From positions 1-5,639 of the forward strand of contig JASHUR010000241.1 of assembly GCA_030039895.1 (NCBI GenBank): a stretch of 5,639 nucleotides of DNA, given 5' to 3'. The position numbers were made by a program, and so were the translations under genes. Shown here one piece after another: positions 1 to 5,389 of this stretch. The stretch comes from Acidobacteriaceae bacterium. Lineage in GTDB: Bacteria > Acidobacteriota > Terriglobia > Terriglobales > Acidobacteriaceae. Under the pieces are notes generated by a model that saw only the letters and a program-made list of their open reading frames with translations, did no database searches and was not told where the DNA came from. How positions within the stretch are numbered: position 1 is the stretch's first letter; each line of letters starts with the position of its first letter.

Positions 1-1
1 C

Positions 2-976
2 CGCCTCAATCCTGTGCACCAGCAGCGCATGTTCTGCCTCCGGAACTTCGCCTTCGCGCGTCAGCCCGCCCAGATCGTTCACGCCCTCAAACACAATCAC
101 CCAGCGCGCGCCCGCCTGCGCCAGCACATCGCGATCAAACCGCGCCAGTGCATTCGGCCCCAGCCCATCCGTCAGCAGATGGTTGCCGCCAATCCCCTCA
201 TTCAGCACGCCTATGTCCCGCGTCGGCGCATTCGCCTGCAAGCGCTCGGCAAGCACATCTGTCCAGCGGTCATTGCCGTTCGTTGTCGAGGCGTGCCCGT
301 CCGTAATCGAATCCCCCAGCACCACCACGTCCGCCGCACCCTCCGGTGCAAGCACATCAATCCCAGACACCTCATACCAGTGGTCCACCTTCTTCGCATC
401 CGGCAGCGTCGCGTCGGCCACATGATCTCCATGTTCGTAATACGTCGTCTCCCGCGATCCCGGATGCCCCGTTTCCCCCACCGGCGCCTTGTTCAGATAA
501 AACGTCACCGCCACATTCTCGAGTCCCGTTACAGGCAGCTCCACCGGGTCCGACAAATACTCAGCGCCCGCTGGCACCATCACATCCGTCCTTCCTGCAA
601 ACGTCACCACCCGGTCCGTCGCCGGGTCAATCGAACCCGGCTCAATCGAACCCGGGTCAATCGAGTACGGATCAACCTTGGACTGCGCTGCCGAAACCGC
701 CCGCGCAATATGCACCGACGCAAAGTGCAGCGGTTCTCTCCCGAAAGCATTCGACAGCCGTATCCGCACTGCCTGCCCGCCGACAGACAGATGGAAGATC
801 TCCCGCATCGTCATGTCCGTCATATCGCTCTCTGGCAGCGCATTCGCCGGCTCTGGAACCTGCTGCGACGATGCCCAGCTTCCCACCCACACCCGGCCTT
901 TGCCCGCTTCCTGCGCATTGACAGCAGCCGCCATCCAGCACATCGCAAGCAGTATCAGCAGGACCGCTCTCCGCAT
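2..976 (-). CDS. Secreted SGNH/GDSL-type esterase (XynE-like), C-terminus beyond the window
   Basis: Translating the minus strand from the ATG at 976-974 gives 325 uninterrupted residues running off the left edge. Residues 1-21 form a signal peptide (MRR, a hydrophobic core, then AVNA before QEAG), so the enzyme should be exported. Residues 28-36 (RVWVGSWAS) match the start of the XynE-like branch of SGNH hydrolases. An N-terminal beta-rich region (about 45-165) precedes the catalytic part. Block I is GDSITDG at 221-227, with nucleophile Ser223. Block II is GIGGN at 261-265, with oxyanion Gly/Asn. Block III is GVND at 298-301, with Asn300. The Asp-x-x-His block should lie in the missing 80-120 residues. 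The family hydrolyses ester bonds, often acetyl groups on plant polysaccharides; the substrate here is unknown. An in-frame GTG at 994 is an alternative start, but ATG 976 has GGGG 8 nt upstream and the better signal peptide. Residues 104-118 are a pentapeptide repeat. Confidence 0.88.
   Translation of the reverse strand, partial: MRRAVLLILLAMCWMAAAVNAQEAGKGRVWVGSWASSQQVPEPANALPESDMTDMTMREIFHLSVGGQAVRIRLSNAFGREPLHFASVHIARAVSAAQSKVDPYSIDPGSIEPGSIDPATDRVVTFAGRTDVMVPAGAEYLSDPVELPVTGLENVAVTFYLNKAPVGETGHPGSRETTYYEHGDHVADATLPDAKKVDHWYEVSGIDVLAPEGAADVVVLGDSITDGHASTTNGNDRWTDVLAERLQANAPTRDIGVLNEGIGGNHLLTDGLGPNALARFDRDVLAQAGARWVIVFEGVNDLGGLTREGEVPEAEHALLVHRIEA
624..683 (-). repeat. 15-bp in-frame tandem repeat in the SGNH hydrolase gene
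   Basis: Three 15-bp units lie end to end at 624-638, 639-653 and 654-668, with consensus GGGTCAATCGAACCC on the plus strand. A degenerate fourth unit is at 669-683. In the minus-strand gene they encode (from residue 99) SKVDP, YSIDP, GSIEP and GSIDP, so the array is a multiple of three and keeps the frame. It falls in the N-terminal region, well before catalytic Ser223, probably in a surface loop. The near identity of the two inner units at DNA level suggests recent slippage duplication. Confidence 0.85.
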
Positions 977-1031
977 CGCTCCAACCCCATCCACACAACT
1001 ATTGAGTAAATCGCTTTTCTACAAACCCGCA

Positions 1032-1040
1032 AGTATAGCA
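1032..1040 (-). promoter_or_regulatory. Candidate extended -10 promoter for the SGNH hydrolase gene
   Basis: On the minus strand the sequence reads TGC TATACT, which is an extended -10 (TGn) plus a 5/6 match to TATAAT. Transcription would start near 1025, leaving a leader of about 50 nt before the ATG at 976. No good -35 hexamer is visible 16-18 bp upstream, which is tolerable for an extended -10. This rests on sequence match alone. Confidence 0.35.
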
Positions 1041-1098
1041 CTGCGTTAAATTCCGCCCTTATCTACCCCACAACCCATCCCGCAACCCCACTCCATTC

Positions 1099-1107
1099 TG
1101 CTATCCT
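1099..1107 (+). promoter_or_regulatory. Candidate extended -10 promoter for the CRTAC1/ASPIC gene
   Basis: The plus strand reads TGC TATCCT, a TGn extension with a 4/6 match to TATAAT. It lies 32 bp before the TTG start at 1139, so a short leader of about 25 nt would hold the AGGAG ribosome site. No -35 box is recognisable. It resembles the opposing element at 1032-1040 (shared TGCTAT, then CT at the end), which slightly raises its credibility. Confidence 0.35.
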
Positions 1108-1124
1108 CACCGCGTACCCCTATC

Positions 1125-1129
1125 AGGAG
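1125..1129 (+). promoter_or_regulatory. Ribosome binding site AGGAG that fixes a TTG start
   Basis: AGGAG sits 9 nt before the TTG at 1139-1141. This site and the signal peptide that follows immediately support the TTG. There is no ATG or GTG in frame close upstream, and the nearby ATG at 1147 is in another frame. Confidence 0.7.
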
Positions 1130-1138
1130 TCTTCGCAG

Positions 1139-2983
1139 TTGTTCAAATGCCCACCCCTCACGGCCGTCCTGCTGGCAGCCGTCCTTCCCTTCATCGCTCT
1201 TGCGCAAAGTCAGCAGCAGCCACAGCAGCCCATGGGCGGCGGCAGCTCCACCGGCGGAGTCTACGCTCCCATCCACGACGCGGAAAATCGTCCCATCACC
1301 GCCGGAGGCTTCGTCAAGTCCGGCCCTGTCGTCTTCGTCGACGACTCCGTCAAGTCCGGTCTCGCCTCCTGGACCCACGTCATGGGCACGCCCCAGAAAA
1401 AGTACATCATTGAAGCCAACGGCTCCGGCGTCTGCCTCCTCGACTACAACAACGACGGCTGGCTCGACATCTACCTCGTCAACGGATCAACCTACGATGC
1501 CCTCACCGGCAAAACCACCCCGCCCCACGCCGCGCTCTTCCGTAACAACCACGACGGCACCTTCACCGATGTCGCCGAACAGGCCGGCGTTACCAACGAC
1601 CGCTGGGGATTCGGCTGCGCCGTCGGCGACTATAACAACGACGGCTGGCCCGATATCTACGTTGCCAATTACGGCAAAAACCGCCTCTACCGCAACAACG
1701 GCAACGGAACCTTCACCGATGTTGCCGAAAAAGCCGGCGTCACGCTCGGCAACTGGTCCACTGGTCCCACCTTCGGCGACTACGATGGAGACGGCCGCCT
1801 CGACCTCTTCGTCCCCGGCTACATCCATTACGACATCAACAACCCACCCATCCCCGGCTCCAAGCAGGTCGGCTACAGCTTCTGCAACTATCGCGGCGTC
1901 TCCGTAATGTGCGGCCCGCGCGGCCTCGAGGGCGAGTCTGACCATCTCTTCCATAACAATGGAGACGGCACCTTCACGGACGTCAGTGTCAAGGCCGGTG
2001 TCAGCGATCCCAATAAGTACTACGGCTTCTCCAGCGCCTTCGTCGACCTCAATAACGACGGCAAAGTCGACCTCGTCGTCGCCGACGACTCCACCCCCAA
2101 CTACCTCTACATCAACAAGGGCAACGGGACCTTCGAAGACGACAGCTACGCCTCCGGCTTCGCCCTCAATCAGGACGGCCGCGAAGTCGCCGCGATGGGC
2201 CTCGCCATCGGCGACTACGACAACGACGGCTGGGACGATCTCTACGTCTCGGACTTCTCCGATGACTACGGCGTCCTCTACCACAACGACGGCCAGGCCA
2301 ACTTCTCTGACGTCAGTTACCCCATGGGCGTCGCCCAGCCCACCATCCCCTTCCTCGGATGGGGCGACGGCTTCATCGACTACGACAACGACGGCTGGAA
2401 AGACCTCTTCATCGTCAATGGACACGTCTATCCCGGCGTCGACCAGCACGACTGGGGCACCAGCTTCGCCGAGCGCCCGCTCCTCTTTCACAATGAGCAC
2501 GGCAAAAAATTCGTACTCGTCCCGCCCGTCGAAGGCACCGGCCTCGCCATCGTCACGCCCGCGCGCGGCGCCGCATTCGGCGACCTGTTCAACAACGGCA
2601 AAATCGACGTCGTCATCAATCCGCTCGTCGGCCACGCCATCCTGCTGCGTAACGTCAGCGATGATCACAACCACTGGGTCGAGCTCAAACTCGTCGGAAC
2701 CGGCCCCAAAACCCCGCGCGACGCCATCGGGGCCGTCGTCTACCTCACCGCCAACGGCATGCGCCAGCGCGGCGACGTCATCAGCGGCGGCAGCTACATG
2801 TCATCCAACGATCAGCGCGTCCACTTCGGCCTCGGCGCGGCAACCACCGTCGACAAGGTTGAGATCCACTGGCCCGGCGGTGATATAGAAACCGTTCATC
2901 TCCCTGCTGTCGACCGCATCTTCACCATCACGCAGAGCAAAGGCATCACCGGCGTCTTGTGCGTCGCCTGCTCCAAGAAGTAG
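1139..2983 (+). CDS. Secreted CRTAC1-family FG-GAP/VCBS repeat protein with ASPIC/UnbV domain
   Basis: This is a 614-residue exported protein. Residues 1-22 form a signal peptide (FKCPPLTAVLLAAVLPFIALA, cleavage before QSQQQ), followed by a Gln-rich linker. The body carries FG-GAP/VCBS repeats with calcium-loop motifs: DYNNDGWLD 102-110, DYNNDGWPD 164-172, DYDGDGRLD 214-222, DLNNDGKVD 303-311, DYDNDGWDD 359-367 and DYDNDGWKD 414-422. A seventh, DLFNNGKID 482-490, has lost an Asp. Several are followed by the family phrase N-x-GDGTFTDV. Together they should form a seven-bladed, integrin-like beta-propeller. Residues 249-260 hold the family cysteine pair (CNYRG...MCGP). The ASPIC/UnbV domain spans about 510-600 (IGAVVYL, SGGSYMSSNDQRVHFGLG, VEIHWPGG). 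The end, LCVACSKK, carries a CxxC. The molecular role of bacterial members is unproven; adhesion or carbohydrate binding is usually suggested. No membrane anchor or sorting signal is seen. The TTG start is supported by AGGAG at 1125. Confidence 0.93.
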   Translation: MFKCPPLTAVLLAAVLPFIALAQSQQQPQQPMGGGSSTGGVYAPIHDAENRPITAGGFVKSGPVVFVDDSVKSGLASWTHVMGTPQKKYIIEANGSGVCLLDYNNDGWLDIYLVNGSTYDALTGKTTPPHAALFRNNHDGTFTDVAEQAGVTNDRWGFGCAVGDYNNDGWPDIYVANYGKNRLYRNNGNGTFTDVAEKAGVTLGNWSTGPTFGDYDGDGRLDLFVPGYIHYDINNPPIPGSKQVGYSFCNYRGVSVMCGPRGLEGESDHLFHNNGDGTFTDVSVKAGVSDPNKYYGFSSAFVDLNNDGKVDLVVADDSTPNYLYINKGNGTFEDDSYASGFALNQDGREVAAMGLAIGDYDNDGWDDLYVSDFSDDYGVLYHNDGQANFSDVSYPMGVAQPTIPFLGWGDGFIDYDNDGWKDLFIVNGHVYPGVDQHDWGTSFAERPLLFHNEHGKKFVLVPPVEGTGLAIVTPARGAAFGDLFNNGKIDVVINPLVGHAILLRNVSDDHNHWVELKLVGTGPKTPRDAIGAVVYLTANGMRQRGDVISGGSYMSSNDQRVHFGLGAATTVDKVEIHWPGGDIETVHLPAVDRIFTITQSKGITGVLCVACSKK

Positions 2984-2990
2984 AACCTTT

Positions 2991-3023
2991 GGCAAAATGC
3001 CGCTATAATTAGGGCAGATTGCC
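2991..3023 (+). promoter_or_regulatory. Candidate autoregulatory operator: two GGCA-N3-TGCC palindromes
   Basis: GGCAaaaTGCC occupies 2991-3001 and GGCAgatTGCC occupies 3013-3023. The two 11-bp palindromes have identical arms and spacer length. Their centres (2996 and 3018) are 22 bp apart, about two helical turns, so they face the same side of the DNA. They bracket the TATAAT at 3004-3009. The inner arms also form a larger inverted repeat, TGCC-N11-GGCA, centred at 3007 on the -10 box. Antitoxins of this class carry an Xre-like helix-turn-helix and typically repress their own promoter. I infer that the antitoxin at 3040 binds here. Confidence 0.65.
3004..3009 (+). promoter_or_regulatory. Consensus -10 box TATAAT of the toxin-antitoxin operon
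   Basis: This is a perfect TATAAT, 31 bp before the antitoxin ATG. The predicted start of transcription is near 3016, inside the right palindrome. The position where a -35 would lie (about 2981-2987) overlaps the stop codon of the upstream gene and matches TTGACA poorly. TTGGCA at 2989-2994 resembles a -35 but leaves only 9 bp of spacer. The promoter is probably moderate and depends on the strong -10. Confidence 0.55.
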
Positions 3024-3026
3024 ATA

Positions 3027-3033
3027 GAGGAGG
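3027..3033 (+). promoter_or_regulatory. Strong ribosome binding site GAGGAGG of the antitoxin gene
   Basis: GAGGAGG ends 6 nt before the ATG at 3040. It is a near-complete complement of the 16S tail and much stronger than the site before the toxin, as expected where antitoxin must be made in excess of toxin. Confidence 0.8.
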
Positions 3034-3039
3034 CAACCC

Positions 3040-3492
3040 ATGCAGGCTGCCGAAACCATTGCCCTCTCAACCCCGCGTCAGGTCTACCGGCGCATCGCGC
3101 TCAAGCTCGGCGTGCGGCCCCTCAAGTCCGACCTCGACCTTTTGCGCCTCGTCGAAAAGCGCCTGCCTGTCGATGCCGTTGAGAGCCTCTCTTCGCACGG
3201 TATCTCCGATCAGGAGATCTACTCCTACATCTCGCCTCGCCGCACCCTCGCGCATCGCCGCACCCGCAAGGAGCCTCTTACTCATGAGGAGTCGGACCGC
3301 GCCGTGCGCCTCGCCCGCATCACCTCCCTGGCGGAAGAGGTCTTTGCCAACGACACCAAGGCCGCGCGCTGGCTCCGCAAACCCAAAAAGCGTCTCGAAG
3401 GCCGGACGCCTCTCGACCTCGTACAGACCGAGGCCGGCGCACGCATCGTCGAAGACCTGCTCCTTCAGCTTGAGTTCGGATACACCGCTTGA
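3040..3492 (+). CDS. Xre/MbcA/ParS-type antitoxin (DUF2384 toxin-binding domain)
   Basis: This is a 150-residue antitoxin of a type II RES-Xre system. Residues about 25-75 form the Xre-like helix-turn-helix region; the stretch GISDQEIYSYISPRRTLAHRR (55-74) is the recognisable core, with the usual R-x-L-x-x-R-R ending. Residues about 88-148 are the MbcA/ParS toxin-binding domain: SLAEEVF, then WLRKPKKRLEGRTPLDLVQTEAG (111-133), ending in LEFG near the C-terminus. The C-terminal part is expected to plug the toxin's NAD+ site, and the N-terminal part to bind the operator just upstream. Its length is typical for the family. The stop codon TGA at 3490-3492 overlaps the toxin start as TTGA. Expression is probably autorepressed through the two palindromes at 2991-3023. 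Confidence 0.92.
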   Translation: MQAAETIALSTPRQVYRRIALKLGVRPLKSDLDLLRLVEKRLPVDAVESLSSHGISDQEIYSYISPRRTLAHRRTRKEPLTHEESDRAVRLARITSLAEEVFANDTKAARWLRKPKKRLEGRTPLDLVQTEAGARIVEDLLLQLEFGYTA

Positions 3493-3935
3493 TCCTCTGG
3501 CGCATCGGCAAATACGCTTCGCTCGACGGAGCGGGCGGGCTGCTCGTCGCCGGCCGCTGGCACACAAAAGGACATCCCATCGTCTATTGCAGCCTCAACC
3601 CCGCAACCTGCCTGCTTGAGACCCTGGTCCACATCGAAATCGACGCCGAGGACCGCCCCGATCATTTTCAGTTGATGCAGATCACGGTTCCCAACCGAAT
3701 CGAAGCGGAGAGCCTCGCACTCTCATCCCTGCCCCGCAACTGGGAGAAAGATCTCGCCGTCACGCAGGCCATCGGAGACAAGTGGTTGGCCTCCAAGCGT
3801 TCGCTCCTGCTCCAGGTCCCCAGCGTGCTCGCCCCCGAGACCTGGAACGTGCTCATCAACCCCATCCACAAACAGGCCCGCCTGCTCAAGGTTGCAAAAA
3901 CCTACCAGCATCCCTTCGACAGCCGCCTGCTCTAA
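3489..3935 (+). CDS. RES-domain toxin, predicted NAD+-degrading
   Basis: This is a 148-residue RES-domain toxin, the partner of the antitoxin at 3040. Family members have an ADP-ribosyltransferase-like fold and hydrolyse or phosphorolyse NAD+, halting growth. The expected conserved positions are present: Arg23 in AGRWHTKG, Tyr33 in PIVYCS, Glu44 in CLLETLVH and Ser112 in VPSVLAPETWNVLINP, followed by NPIH at 124-127. The domain fills almost the whole protein (about 4-143), so the toxin looks full length and intact. The start is a TTG at 3489-3491 overlapping the antitoxin stop (TTGA). Only a weak GGA (3478-3480) precedes it, so translation probably depends on ribosomes finishing the antitoxin. 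An ATG start in this frame is absent near the N-terminus, and MILWRIGKY is the usual RES beginning. No terminator is visible after the TAA. Confidence 0.92.
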   Translation: MILWRIGKYASLDGAGGLLVAGRWHTKGHPIVYCSLNPATCLLETLVHIEIDAEDRPDHFQLMQITVPNRIEAESLALSSLPRNWEKDLAVTQAIGDKWLASKRSLLLQVPSVLAPETWNVLINPIHKQARLLKVAKTYQHPFDSRLL

Positions 3936-3982
3936 GCGCACGGCCGCTCTCCATCCCCAAGTCCCAGTCCAACACTCCTCTT

Positions 3983-4073
3983 GGTTCTTGGCTATCGGCT
4001 CTTGGCTTTTGGCTCTTGGCTTTTGGCTCTTGGCTATCGGCTCTTGGCTATCGGCTTTTGGCTATCGGCTATC
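3983..4073. repeat. Heptanucleotide tandem array, 13 units of GGCT+NNN
   Basis: From 3990 to 4073 there are twelve perfect 7-bp units: GGCT followed by ATC (five times), CTT (four) or TTT (three). A variant GGTTCTT unit precedes at 3983 and a diverging GGCTGCC follows at 4074. In order, the last three bases read CTT, ATC, CTT, TTT, CTT, TTT, CTT, ATC, CTT, ATC, TTT, ATC, ATC. The GGCT half is invariant while the other half switches among three forms. The array fills the convergent gap between the RES toxin (ends 3935) and the DUF1634 gene (ends 4081). It has no spacers or dyads, so it is neither CRISPR nor a hairpin terminator. It resembles the short heptameric repeats described in cyanobacteria, though I cannot say whether it is related. 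Confidence 0.93.
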
Positions 4074-4080
4074 GGCTGCC

Positions 4081-4455
4081 TCACCGTATATGCCACAGAC
4101 TGTACAGCAGCACCGCCAGTACAATGCTGCTCACCCAGAAGTAGAGCTGGTCGCGCTCCATCAGGAACCCAACTCCCGCCAACATCACACGCACCACCGG
4201 AGTCGCAATCAGCAGCAAAAGTCCGAATTGGATAATGCTTTCCGCGTCACCATGAAGGATGCCGTGCCAGATCCCGTGCGGCGTCCGCAAATGCCGCGCA
4301 ACTCCATGAAATTGGCTATACTCCGCCCTCGGTCCTGCCGGCGAATGAATCAGAAACAGCACGCCGCCAATCAGCACCACCGCTGCCGCGAGCAGGACGC
4401 CGGTCTGCAGCGTGCGCCCAACGGCGAGTTCCAGCTTTTCGTCCGTCAGCCGCAT
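4081..4455 (-). CDS. DUF1634 family membrane protein, TSUP transporter partner
   Basis: This 124-residue integral membrane protein has three predicted helices, at about 16-36, 74-95 and 104-122. Features of the family are visible: LQTGVLLAAAVVLIGGVLFL (16-35), YSQFHG (46-51), then GDAESIIQFGLLLLIATPVVRV (69-90) and FLMERDQLYFWVSSIVLAVLLYSL (97-120). DUF1634 genes recurrently sit directly after TauE/SafE-type transporter genes. Here the ATG overlaps the transporter's stop by one base (TAATG at 4457-4453), and a strong GGGGAGGA lies at 4467-4460 inside the transporter gene. The two are therefore one translationally coupled operon, and this protein is probably an accessory subunit. No biochemical function is established. 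The stop codon lies directly beside the heptamer array. Confidence 0.87.
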   Translation of the reverse strand: MRLTDEKLELAVGRTLQTGVLLAAAVVLIGGVLFLIHSPAGPRAEYSQFHGVARHLRTPHGIWHGILHGDAESIIQFGLLLLIATPVVRVMLAGVGFLMERDQLYFWVSSIVLAVLLYSLWHIR

Positions 4456-5291
4456 TAAATCCTCCCCGTCAAGCTATTGATAATCATTTCAATTCCCATC
4501 ACCACAATCACCAGCGCAAAAACCGTCCGCAGCGTCTTCACATTCGCGTGCACCAGAATCTTCGCGCCCGTCAGCGACCCTGCCAGCACGCCCAGCATCA
4601 CCGGCATCGCCAGCTCCGGCGATATGTAACCGCGGCTGAGATAAATTCCCGCGCTCGCCGCCGCCGTCACACCGATCATGAAGTTTGACGTCGTCGTCGA
4701 CACCTTGAAGGGCAGCCCCATTGCCTGGTCCATCGCCAGCACCTTCACCGCGCCCGACCCGATACCCAACAATCCTGACAGCGTTCCCGCGGTAAACATC
4801 AGACCAAAGCCCGCCGGAACCCGTTGCGCGACGTACTCCTCGTCTCTGCCGTCATGCGGGTAGCTCCCCCGCAGCCGCAGCAGTCCCGCCAGCTTGCTCG
4901 TCTCCAGCGACCCCTCCTGCGTGTGCTTTCCCTTGTAGGAGGCAATGGCCGAGTAAAGCAGCACCAGCCCGAAGATGACTCCAATGGCCGCCGTCGGCAC
5001 CCGCGTCGTAAGATACGCTCCAAACACCGCGCCCAGCGTTGTCGCAATCTCCAGAAACATCCCAATCCGTATGTTCGAGAACCCCTCGCGCACATACGCC
5101 GCCGCCGCGCCCGACGATGTCGCAATCACTGACACCAGCGACGCGCCAATCGCGTACCGAATATCCACGCCGAAGACCAGGGTCAGCAACGGAACAATCA
5201 CCACTCCGCCGCCCAGCCCCGTCAATGCTCCCAGGAGCCCAGCCAGTAATGAACCCAGAAAAAGCAAGCCGGAAAATTCAGTTGTGTTCAT
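4455..5291 (-). CDS. TauE/SafE (TSUP) family membrane transporter
   Basis: This is a 278-residue permease of the sulfite exporter TauE/SafE family (COG0730 type). The two homologous halves are both visible. The first opens with AGLLGALTGLGGGVVIVPLL (17-36), containing GLGGG at 25-29. The second opens with TAGTLSGLLGIGSGAVKVLAM (167-187), containing GIGSG at 176-180. Hydrophobic segments lie at about 8-22, 26-40, 46-66, 77-95, 101-118, 160-182, 200-219, 227-245 and 254-273, consistent with the usual eight or so membrane passes. A hydrophilic loop at 119-158 joins the halves. Family members move sulfite, sulfonates or other small anions and sulfur compounds; the substrate cannot be read from the sequence. 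The start at 5291 gives a normal N-terminus, although only AAGG very close to the ATG precedes it. The gene overlaps the downstream DUF1634 gene. Confidence 0.9.
   Translation of the reverse strand: MNTTEFSGLLFLGSLLAGLLGALTGLGGGVVIVPLLTLVFGVDIRYAIGASLVSVIATSSGAAAAYVREGFSNIRIGMFLEIATTLGAVFGAYLTTRVPTAAIGVIFGLVLLYSAIASYKGKHTQEGSLETSKLAGLLRLRGSYPHDGRDEEYVAQRVPAGFGLMFTAGTLSGLLGIGSGAVKVLAMDQAMGLPFKVSTTTSNFMIGVTAAASAGIYLSRGYISPELAMPVMLGVLAGSLTGAKILVHANVKTLRTVFALVIVVMGIEMIINSLTGRI
4460..4467 (-). promoter_or_regulatory. Ribosome binding site of the DUF1634 gene inside the TSUP gene
   Basis: On the minus strand GGGGAGGA is followed by TTTA and then the ATG at 4455. It is embedded in the last codons of the transporter gene. 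The site is strong, so the small protein may be made at least as abundantly as the transporter. Confidence 0.7.
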
Positions 5292-5389
5292 GCCTTACCA
5301 GACTACAATCTCGCCGCAGCCGCTATTCACTTCATCGCAAAGAAATTTACGGCCCCGCAATAATCCGGCTAATCGCTCCTTCGCCGACC
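5292..5389. other. Intergenic gap upstream of the TSUP gene, no clear signal
   Basis: About 98 bp separate the TreZ-like stop from the TSUP start, both on the minus strand. I find no convincing -10/-35 pair, palindrome or hairpin plus T-run. A TSUP promoter may lie here, but nothing in the sequence marks it strongly. Confidence 0.4.

Noticed and set aside
10..30. LAMC at residues 10-13 of the SGNH hydrolase as a lipoprotein lipobox (DNA position about 949-938).
   Set aside because: Met precedes the Cys where Gly, Ala or Ser is required, and a good signal peptidase I site (AVNA) follows at residue 21.
672..998. A minus-strand 108-codon frame starting at 998, overlapping the SGNH hydrolase start.
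   Set aside because: It is in a different frame from the signal peptide and catalytic blocks and has low-complexity Cys/Gly/Ala content.
14..1009. A 331-codon plus-strand open frame rich in Arg, His and Pro.
   Set aside because: It is the antisense of the SGNH hydrolase, whose signal peptide and blocks I-III are all intact on the minus strand. Its composition is typical of a shadow frame.
1487..2674. A 395-codon open frame antisense to the CRTAC1-like gene, rich in Val, Asp, Glu and Ala.
   Set aside because: It is an antisense shadow of the C-ending codon bias and the repeated Asp/Asn-rich loops. It has no domain, signal or ribosome site, and the plus-strand protein is unmistakable.
2989..2994. 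TTGGCA as the -35 box of the toxin-antitoxin promoter.
   Set aside because: Only 9 bp separate it from TATAAT, too short for sigma-70 contact with both.
2991..3001. GGCAAAATGCC as a terminator of the CRTAC1-like gene.
   Set aside because: The stem is only 4 bp with a 3-nt loop and no T-run follows. The identical second copy and the -10 box between them fit an operator better.
3983..4073. The array as a CRISPR or an intrinsic terminator for the toxin operon.
   Set aside because: The units are 7 bp with no spacers. The strand has no self-complementary arms (GATAGCC or AAGAGCC does not occur on it), so no hairpin forms.
3892..4458. Plus-strand open frames through the heptamer array giving Leu/Trp/Gly-rich repeat peptides that resemble membrane helices.
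   Set aside because: All three frames are open only because GGCT+ATC/CTT/TTT units cannot make a stop. The frames then run antisense through DUF1634, with no ribosome site at their starts.
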